This document shows positions 1 to 4,178 of a DNA stretch of 5,080 bases, piece after piece. Made by a program: the position numbers and the translations under genes. This DNA is from Pseudomonadota bacterium (GTDB lineage: Bacteria; Desulfobacterota; Desulfobacteria; Desulfobacterales; RPRI01). The DNA lies in the NCBI GenBank assembly GCA_018830925.1, contig JAHJRK010000365.1, positions 1 to 5,080 of the forward strand. Reading direction: 5' to 3'. The notes beneath the pieces are model-generated. The model had not been told where the DNA came from. It did no database searches and saw only the letters and a program-made list of their open reading frames with translations. The stretch's first letter is position 1; every line of letters begins with the position of its first letter.

Positions 1-5
1 AACCT

Positions 6-1148
6 TTAAATCCCGCATAATTTTTCTGCTGCCTTTTCGAGTGTTTCGTCTTTTTTCGCGAAACAAAAGCGAAGTGTCTTGTGGTCATCATTCCGGTGAT
101 AAAATACCGACGAGGGGATTGACGCAACACCGTGTTCAACCGTAATACTCTTAGCAAAGACCATATCCGGTTCATCCGATATGGATGAATAGTCAAGCAT
201 TTGAAAATATGTTCCACTGCACGGAACCGGTTTGAACCGCGAGTTTTTCAGGAGGGATAGGAATCTGTCTCTCTTTTTCTGGTAGAATCCGGATAAGCCG
301 AGGTAAGCATTCTCATTTGTGAGAAATTCGGCATATGCGTGCTGAACCGGTGTATTGGTCGCAAATGTCAGGAACTGGTGCACCTTCTGAAATTCGGCCG
401 AAAGACTTTTCGGAGCAAGACAGTATCCAACCTTCCATCCGGTTGTATGATATGTCTTGCCGAAAGAGCTTATAACAAAACTCCGGGAGGCCAGATCGGT
501 ATATTTTGCCATGCTTTCATGAGAAATTCCGTCGAAGATTATATGCTCGTATACTTCGTCGCTGATAATATATATGTCCGTTTCAAGGATTATTTCCCTG
601 AGAGATGAAATATCATCTTTCGAGAGGACGGAACCCGTGGGATTATGCGGCGAGTTTAATATCATCAGCCTTGTTTTGTCAGATACCGCGTCTTTAACTT
701 CATCCCAGTCTATGGTGTAACCGGGCGGTTTCATTTTGATGTACTTTGGAATGCCGCCGTTTAAGATTATGGCCGGAACATAGGAATCAAAGGCCGGCTC
801 AAAAACTATCACTTCGTCTCCCCTGTTTACAACCGCGGCGATTGCCGCAAACAAAGCCTCGGTAGCTCCGGAAGTAACCGTTATTTCCGTTGCGGGGTCG
901 TACGAGGCTTTGTACAACTTGAAAGTCTTTTCAGCTATCCTTTCGCGAAGCGGCATGACACCCTGCATGGGAGCATACTGGTTGAACCCGTTTTGCATGT
1001 ATTTATACACCAGCCCTGTCAGTTCCGGGTCAACATCAAAATCGGGGAATCCCTGCGAAAGATTGATCGCGTCACATTCGTTTGCAAGAGCAGTCATCCT
1101 GGTAAAGATGGTTACTCCGATATCTGGAAGTTTTGATTTAAGCTTCAT
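6..1148 (-). CDS. ybdL: YbdL-type methionine aminotransferase (PLP fold type I)
   Basis: Predicted cytosolic PLP-dependent class I/II aminotransferase of 380 residues, about the length of E. coli YbdL (386), which it resembles throughout. YbdL prefers methionine and also accepts aromatic amino acids and histidine, making the 2-oxo acid. Visible landmarks are SQGFPDF at 31-37, NQYAPM at 56-61, TSGATEAL at 92-99, SPHNPTG at 166-172 (N169 contacts PLP), SDEVYEH at 196-202 (D197, Y200), the Schiff-base lysine K231 in SSFGKTYHTTGWKVGY, and R360 in LRFCFAKK, expected to bind the substrate carboxylate. The gene is complete: TAA at 6-8 and ATG at 1146-1148. An in-frame stop 9 bp upstream of the ATG blocks extension to another ATG. 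AGGAGCT lies 18 nt before the ATG, too far for a normal ribosome binding site, so initiation looks weak. Kynurenine-aminotransferase-like activity is an alternative, since the families overlap. Nothing ties it functionally to its neighbours. Confidence 0.93.
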   Translation of the reverse strand: MKLKSKLPDIGVTIFTRMTALANECDAINLSQGFPDFDVDPELTGLVYKYMQNGFNQYAPMQGVMPLRERIAEKTFKLYKASYDPATEITVTSGATEALFAAIAAVVNRGDEVIVFEPAFDSYVPAIILNGGIPKYIKMKPPGYTIDWDEVKDAVSDKTRLMILNSPHNPTGSVLSKDDISSLREIILETDIYIISDEVYEHIIFDGISHESMAKYTDLASRSFVISSFGKTYHTTGWKVGYCLAPKSLSAEFQKVHQFLTFATNTPVQHAYAEFLTNENAYLGLSGFYQKKRDRFLSLLKNSRFKPVPCSGTYFQMLDYSSISDEPDMVFAKSITVEHGVASIPSSVFYHRNDDHKTLRFCFAKKDETLEKAAEKLCGI

Positions 1149-1242
1149 TTCAATATGTTATTCAACAGCTCCTATATTCCTCTTAAGTTCTAACAGACTT
1201 ACCTTATAATAGAACCCTTCACACCTCAGGCGGATTTTCCAC

Positions 1243-1266
1243 TTGAACCCTTGAATCCTTGAATCC
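1243..1266. repeat. three-copy 8-bp tandem repeat TTGAA(C/T)CC
   Basis: Three head-to-tail octamers: TTGAACCC at 1243, TTGAATCC at 1251 and TTGAATCC at 1259. They sit in the non-coding spacer upstream of the aminotransferase. Short repeats of this kind can change copy number by slippage. No coding or known regulatory role can be assigned. Confidence 0.8.
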
Positions 1267-1274
1267 TATAGGAT
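1263..1274. repeat. 12-bp perfect palindrome ATCCTATAGGAT
   Basis: ATCCTATAGGAT equals its own reverse complement and overlaps the last unit of the octamer repeat. It could be a dimeric operator or arise by chance from the repeat sequence. It lies about 115-130 bp upstream of the aminotransferase start, in the direction its promoter should lie. The rest of the 1149-1319 spacer shows nothing else that can be supported. Confidence 0.4.
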
Positions 1275-1319
1275 CACCAACTCTTTTCTGGATGATCACT
1301 ATTTTATACCATATATGTT

Positions 1320-1625
1320 TTGAATCATCATTTCAAACTGATTTTGATCGATTGTCAGAAGCATGGAAACTGTCCAGATCCGTCCGGTTTGTTATTGTCA
1401 TCGATAGAGGTGACAGATGGAGACGGGCAGAGATGCCACGGAAGTGTCTTTCTACTACGGACCAGGAAGAAAACAGGGCAAAGTTATGTGCGATGGAAAC
1501 TACGCCGCCTGACGGTCGCCATAAGCAGCTGGCGACACGAATTGAAGTTCAAAAAACTACAGCGTTTTGACAGCCCGCCCGCCTTAATGGCGTGGTTATG
1601 TCAAGCGCATGATCAGATCAATTAA
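1320..1625 (+). CDS. possible small hypothetical protein, maybe a decayed gene
   Basis: Open frame of 101 codons if TTG at 1320 is used; the frame is open back to a stop at 1293. The family is not recognised. The product would be basic and soluble, with a C-x2-H-x2-C cluster (C12, H15, C18) near the N-terminus, a strand-rich middle with many Arg and Lys (GSVFLLRTRKKTG, then YVRWKLRR), and a helical tail around FDSPPALMAWL. Third codon positions are G or C in about half of codons and second positions in about 40 percent, as expected for real coding. Against it: no ATG start and no ribosome binding site before the TTG, so it may be a remnant that lost its beginning. Its stop overlaps the 3' end of the convergent membrane-protein gene by 8 bp. 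A frame open by chance remains possible. Confidence 0.35.
   Translation: MNHHFKLILIDCQKHGNCPDPSGLLLSSIEVTDGDGQRCHGSVFLLRTRKKTGQSYVRWKLRRLTVAISSWRHELKFKKLQRFDSPPALMAWLCQAHDQIN
1567..1604. repeat. imperfect inverted repeat TTGACA...TGTCAA
   Basis: TTGACA (1567-1572) and TGTCAA (1599-1604) are exact reverse complements. Between them, GCC and GGC flank a TTAAT loop. The element sits just past the 3' end of the minus-strand membrane protein gene and inside the doubtful plus-strand ORF. It could help end minus-strand transcription, although no T-run follows directly. The attC-type R boxes are not present. Confidence 0.3.
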
Positions 1626-1833
1626 CAAAGTCTATGCCTATGAAATGAAATAAACATATGAAAAAAATCAAGGCGGCAAATGCAATGGAGCTGTTGCGCA
1701 ATAAACGAGGAAAGTCCCTTTTCACCTCTGAGAAAGTCCTTTTTTTAAAGGTAATCTGGCTGATGCAATTGCCCAGGAGTATCAACACAAAAAGAAAACT
1801 CAGAACTTCTATATAGCCCAACATTGCAGTCAT
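1618..1833 (-). CDS. small two-helix membrane protein, unknown function
   Basis: 71 residues, family not recognised. Two hydrophobic segments, about residues 5-25 and 47-67, are joined by a loop rich in Lys and Arg (K30, K31, R32, K38, R39, R43, R46). By the positive-inside rule the loop should be cytoplasmic and both termini periplasmic. The start is ATG at 1833; a second Met at residue 4 is an alternative. Only a weak purine stretch lies upstream. It follows the two cassette genes on the same strand, but the ATG is about 53 bp beyond the predicted cassette edge, much farther than the 9 and 13 nt leaders of the two cassettes. No attC-like site follows its stop. I therefore treat it as outside the array, though it could be an older, degraded cassette. 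Its small size and lack of known motifs limit confidence. Confidence 0.55.
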   Translation of the reverse strand: MTAMLGYIEVLSFLFVLILLGNCISQITFKKRTFSEVKRDFPRLLRNSSIAFAALIFFICLFHFIGIDFVN

Positions 1834-1886
1834 TATTCTATCTCATCAAATCAAAGAGTACAGATTACGAAAAATTATTTCAGGTA

Positions 1887-1935
1887 CGAAAAAATCAGCC
1901 GGAGCGTAGCGAACGGCTGTATTGCCTTGTTAAGT
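1887..1935 (-). other. attC-like site of cassette 2, right-hand R box missing
   Basis: On the minus strand, a perfect R'' box ACTTAAC (1935-1929) is followed by a 9-nt spacer, then the arms CAGCCG and CGGCTG (1919-1914 and 1901-1896) around a 12-nt loop, an 8-nt T-rich spacer, and G at 1887. The expected GTTRRRY is replaced by GTACCTG. Joining the G to this cassette's own start (TTAAGC) rebuilds a compact attC of about 55 bp, so the odd flank may be the target site. The hairpin followed by ATTTTTT could also act as an intrinsic terminator for the cassette transcript. Confidence 0.6.
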
Positions 1936-1945
1936 GGTTTTGTCC

Positions 1946-2317
1946 TTAAAAATATTTTTCTTTTGATAAACCATAAATTGCGTATCCTATAGCAGGAATG
2001 ATAAAGACAGCCACTGCCATGATTATAATGGTTATTGGTGCTGGCAATACAAATAATTGAGGAACATTAGCCGTCGCCATCGTAAAGACGAATATAAAAA
2101 AACTGCCGCCGGAGATATAATACCAAATTCCGATTTTCCCGGAATACCTTTTTGTGTGATCTCTGTATTCAAATATTATTCGCGGCCAAAGAGGATTAAC
2201 TCTTATTTGCCACATCGTGTACACTTTAGCCCGAAATAGATAAGATGCCATTGCAAAAAAAGATAGCAAGAATATCAAACCCGATGCAGTAATGATTACA
2301 TTCAATATTTCGGTCAT
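1946..2317 (-). CDS. cassette-borne three-helix membrane protein, unknown function
   Basis: 123 residues, family not recognised. Hydrophobic segments lie at about residues 5-28, 63-83 and 92-115. The region between the first two is polar and basic (LFRAKVYTMWQIRV, then EYRDHTKRYSGK) and is probably cytoplasmic, and the tail ends in SKEKYF. No catalytic motif or signal peptidase site is visible, and helix 1 could serve as an uncleaved anchor. The start is ATG at 2317, 13 nt after the proposed recombination point; GAAG a few bases before it is a weak ribosome binding site. The stop is followed 10 bp later by the R'' box of the second attC-like site. With no promoter of its own visible, expression probably depends on read-through from upstream. 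It is more AT-rich than the flanking housekeeping genes. It looks like a single-gene cassette payload; short membrane proteins without known function are common in such cassettes. Confidence 0.65.
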   Translation of the reverse strand: MTEILNVIITASGLIFLLSFFAMASYLFRAKVYTMWQIRVNPLWPRIIFEYRDHTKRYSGKIGIWYYISGGSFFIFVFTMATANVPQLFVLPAPITIIIMAVAVFIIPAIGYAIYGLSKEKYF

Positions 2318-2324
2318 ATCTTCA

Positions 2325-2384
2325 GCTTAACGGGCGCTTTAGGGGCCGCGCTCCCCAGCGGTCCCCTGGAAGCGAAGGTTAAAA
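2325..2384 (-). other. attC recombination site of cassette 1
   Basis: Sixty-base imperfect palindrome. On the minus strand R'' is TTTTAAC (2384-2378; one base off RYYYAAC) and R' is GTTAAGC (2331-2325; perfect GTTRRRY). Outer arms CGCTT (2374-2370) and AAGCG (2339-2335) pair. Inner arms GGGGACCGC (2366-2358) and GCGGCCCC (2349-2342) pair except for one unpaired base at 2362, like the extrahelical bases that set strand choice in attC. The loop is 2350-2357. The lipoprotein gene's stop codon lies in R'' and the next gene's ATG is 13 nt past the crossover. Confidence 0.75.
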
Positions 2385-2729
2385 GCCCAAGATTATTTTG
2401 TTGAAGGCTTCTGTGTTCTTGACCTTATAACTGGGCTTCAATTGTTTGTTTAGTTTGGCCAAATAGCCTTCCTGATTATATAACCATCTACCGCTTAAAT
2501 CTTTTGATTCAATATCGAGCTTATGTGTCCATTCTGTAATCGGTAATTCATCAATAGGCTCGAACTCTTTCCAAAGCTTGCTTAGCTGGTTTAAGGAATT
2601 GGATTCATCGATTACACGAATTTGATTGAAGTTAGAATCTAAAACAATGATTCTGGAAATATCAACCATTTCAGTTTTGCAACCGATTAACGCAATAGCA
2701 ATTATCGTTAATGTGAAGAGATTTCTCAT
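2379..2729 (-). CDS. cassette-borne lipoprotein, unknown function
   Basis: 116 residues if started at ATG 2729. The N-terminus is a clear lipoprotein signal: M-R-N, a hydrophobic core LFTLTIIAIA, and lipobox LIGC with the acylated Cys at 17. Lys, not Asp, at the +2 position suggests transfer to the outer membrane by the Lol system. The mature part is soluble, about 99 residues, with a striking block around 67-95 (WTHKLDI, SGRWLYNQEGYLAKLNK) and an ending in EAFNKIILGF. I recall similar RWLYN-x2-GY small lipoproteins in integron cassettes, but cannot verify this here. A TTG at 2741 would add four residues (MLKV), but it lies across the proposed cassette edge, so ATG 2729 is preferred. The stop TAA lies inside the attC R'' box. 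There is no evident ribosome binding site, and the 9-nt leader is typical of cassettes. No enzymatic motif is seen. Confidence 0.75.
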   Translation of the reverse strand: MRNLFTLTIIAIALIGCKTEMVDISRIIVLDSNFNQIRVIDESNSLNQLSKLWKEFEPIDELPITEWTHKLDIESKDLSGRWLYNQEGYLAKLNKQLKPSYKVKNTEAFNKIILGF

Positions 2730-2731
2730 GA

Positions 2732-2739
2732 CTTTTAAC
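2732..2739 (-). other. upstream cassette edge, simple site G^TTAAAAG
   Basis: On the minus strand GTTAAAAG starts at 2739 and is the exact reverse complement of CTTTTAAC at the R'' end of the same cassette (2378-2385). This is the pairing expected for the two ends of an excised circular cassette. It differs from GTTRRRY only at the last base. No palindrome lies upstream, so the preceding site is not an attC. It is either an attI remnant or a secondary target. Confidence 0.55.
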
Positions 2740-2841
2740 AATTAATATACGTAATACATAAATTTGCTATTTTTAAACCCGGCTATTGATTTAATGTTCG
2801 ATTAATTACACTGATATTTATCTAAAATCAAATAATTATAA

Positions 2842-2871
2842 TTGAACTCTTATACAAAAAGTGTTTATTAT
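2842..2871 (+). promoter_or_regulatory. putative sigma-70 promoter for the transporter-tgt operon
   Basis: TTGAAC (2842-2847) and TATTAT (2866-2871) are separated by 18 bp, a good match to -35 and -10 boxes. Transcription would start near 2878, giving a 5' leader of about 40 nt. The spacer 2740-2918 is AT-rich and lies between divergent genes. A TATAAT also reads on the minus strand at 2840-2835 and might serve the cassettes, but its -35 is poor. I see no preQ1 riboswitch or other structured leader. Confidence 0.5.
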
Positions 2872-2903
2872 CAGAATAAATTGAACGCGGATAAAGTGAA
2901 GAG

Positions 2904-2910
2904 AAGGAGG
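2904..2910 (+). promoter_or_regulatory. strong ribosome binding site AAGGAGG
   Basis: AAGGAGG ends 8 nt before the ATG at 2919 and fixes that start. It is the only near-consensus Shine-Dalgarno site at proper spacing in the window. Confidence 0.85.
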
Positions 2911-2918
2911 GGCCGGGT

Positions 2919-4163
2919 ATGATTATTCGGGGTATCGCAGGTTTGTTCGCCTTTACCCTCATTGCATGGGTTATCAGCGAAAACCGCCGCAAAGTCGATT
3001 TAAGAGCTGTGGCAACAGGCCTTGTTCTGCAGGTACTGACCGGATTTATCCTTCTTAAACTGCCTCTTTTCAGGGAATTCTTTCTTTTTATAAACAGGCT
3101 TTTCATGTCGCTTGAAGCATCGACTACCGCAGGCACTTCCTTTGTTTTCGGGTATCTCGGAGGAGGAAGTCTTCCATTTGATGAAAAGTTTCCGGGGTCG
3201 AGCTTTATTCTTGCCTTCAGAGCGCTTCCCCTTGTTCTTGTCATGAGCGCCCTGTCATCATTGTTCTTTTACTGGAAAATTCTTCCTATTGTGGTAAGAG
3301 CCTTTTCATGGGGATTGCGGAAAACCATGAGGATAGGAGGTGCGGAGGGCCTTGGCATTTCAGCAAATATATTCCTCGGGATGGTGGAATCTCCGCTTCT
3401 GATCCGTCCTTACCTTAAGGATATGACAAGAAGCGAGCTCTTTTCACTTATGACATGCGGAATGGCAACAATAGCGGGGACCGTTATGGTGCTTTATGCC
3501 AGCATCTTAAGCAGGGCCATACCGGATATAATGGGACATATCCTGGTCGCTTCGATAATAAGCGTCCCGGCTTCAATTACGATTGCAAAGATAATGGTTC
3601 CGGAAAAGGAGAGGCCCACGCTCGGAGAGCTTGTCTCCCCGATAAAGGCTGCAAATTCAATGGATGCCATTACCAAGGGCACTCTGCAGGGTGTGGAACT
3701 CCTTATAAATATAGTTGCGATGCTTATCGTGCTTGTTGCCCTGGTACATCTAGTGAATCTTGTTATCGGCCTTTTCCCTGATATTGGAAATGAACCCGTA
3801 ACTCTCCAGAGGATTATGGGATTATTAATGTCTCCGGTTGTCTGGCTCATGGGTATTCCCTGGAAAGAGGCTCATACCGCGGGAATACTGATGGGAACCA
3901 AGACCATTTTAAACGAGCTGATTGCCTATGTAGACATGAGCAAACTTCCCGAAGGAGCTTTGAGTCCGCGCAGTCTTGTGATAATGACATATGCCATGTG
4001 CGGCTTTGCCAATCCCGGAAGCCTTGGAATAATGATTGGAGGAATGGGAACGATGGCGCCGGAAAGAAGAGATGAGATCGTATCCCTGGGATTCAGGACA
4101 ATCATCTCAGGAACTCTTGCAACTTGCATGACAGGCGCTGTTGTCGGTATTTTCATATTATAA
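2919..4163 (+). CDS. concentrative nucleoside transporter (CNT/NupC family)
   Basis: 414-residue inner-membrane protein of typical bacterial CNT length, expected to import nucleosides by ion symport. Core motifs are intact: SANIFLGMVESPLLIRPYL (148-166), GMATIAGTVM (181-190), TKTILNELIAY (327-337) and CGFANPGSLGIMIGGMG (361-377). Aligned by motif to the Vibrio cholerae CNT structure, E157, E333, F363, N365 and S368 match its nucleoside-binding E156, E332, F366, N368 and S371, and N150 matches the sodium ligand N149, so sodium coupling is plausible. The nucleobase-contact pair Gln-Thr is replaced here by M155-V156. G154, M155, T188 and V189 match the four positions that make human CNT2 purine-selective. 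The start is fixed by a strong AAGGAGG. The gene has its own promoter and is followed after 15 bp by tgt, so the two are probably cotranscribed. Family assignment is firm. The substrate is inferred to be a purine-like nucleoside, and a link to queuosine supply is a hypothesis. The symbol nupC is withheld because several paralogous subfamilies exist. Confidence 0.92.
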   Translation: MIIRGIAGLFAFTLIAWVISENRRKVDLRAVATGLVLQVLTGFILLKLPLFREFFLFINRLFMSLEASTTAGTSFVFGYLGGGSLPFDEKFPGSSFILAFRALPLVLVMSALSSLFFYWKILPIVVRAFSWGLRKTMRIGGAEGLGISANIFLGMVESPLLIRPYLKDMTRSELFSLMTCGMATIAGTVMVLYASILSRAIPDIMGHILVASIISVPASITIAKIMVPEKERPTLGELVSPIKAANSMDAITKGTLQGVELLINIVAMLIVLVALVHLVNLVIGLFPDIGNEPVTLQRIMGLLMSPVVWLMGIPWKEAHTAGILMGTKTILNELIAYVDMSKLPEGALSPRSLVIMTYAMCGFANPGSLGIMIGGMGTMAPERRDEIVSLGFRTIISGTLATCMTGAVVGIFIL

Positions 4164-4178
4164 CTGGAAAAAGATAGA

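Larger units (their letters stand above)
1887..2738 (-). mobile_element. two tandem integron gene cassettes without visible integrase
   Basis: Read on the minus strand. Cassette 1 begins at G^TTAAAAG (crossover between 2739 and 2738), carries the lipoprotein gene and ends with an attC at 2325-2384. Cassette 2 begins at that site's G^TTAAGC (crossover 2331/2330), carries the membrane protein gene and ends in an attC-like hairpin with its edge proposed at 1887. Sizes are about 408 and 444 bp. The start of each cassette is complementary to the R'' box at its own end (TTAAAAG with CTTTTAA; TTAAG with CTTAA), as expected if each was once a circle closed at attC. Leaders before the ATGs are 9 and 13 nt. 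No intI or attI is visible; a divergent transporter gene occupies the side where intI often lies. This may be a fragment of a larger array, a CALIN (attC cluster lacking an integrase), or an insertion at a secondary site. Confidence 0.7.

Noticed and set aside
339..1209. Plus-strand frames at 339-608 and 910-1209
   Set aside because: They are antisense to the well-supported aminotransferase gene, with no recognisable protein features.
1259..1570. Plus-strand frame of 103 codons overlapping the 1320-1625 ORF
   Set aside because: It starts inside the octamer repeat and has unlikely composition. The 1320 frame has the better codon-position bias.
1560..1626. Third attC after the two-helix membrane protein gene
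   Set aside because: The TTGACA/TGTCAA inverted repeat is real, but the neighbouring box is ACATAAC, not RYYYAAC, and no GTTRRRY closes the other side. Evidence is too weak to call a third cassette.
2730..2741. TTG start at 2741 for the lipoprotein
   Set aside because: It adds MLKV before the natural signal-peptide Met, has no ribosome site, and crosses the proposed cassette edge. ATG 2729 gives a standard lipoprotein signal.
2740..2918. PreQ1 riboswitch or other leader RNA before the transporter-tgt operon
   Set aside because: I looked for the short preQ1-I pattern (hairpin, C-rich loop, A-rich tail) because of tgt. The leader has no such structure, only a plain promoter and ribosome site.
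2740..2918. attI site with an integron integrase promoter
   Set aside because: The position fits, but the divergent gene is a transporter, no integrase sequence is present, and no integrase-binding repeats can be made out.
1149..2918. Insertion sequence, CRISPR array or toxin-antitoxin pair in the accessory region
   Set aside because: There is no transposase motif, no regularly spaced repeats, and no recognisable toxin or antitoxin fold among the small proteins. The attC-type structures explain the region better.
2828..3244. Minus-strand frame of 138 codons
   Set aside because: It is antisense to the transporter start and promoter, low in protein-like features, and explained as a shadow. 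The same applies to 3455-3781, 3494-3850 and 3926-4156.
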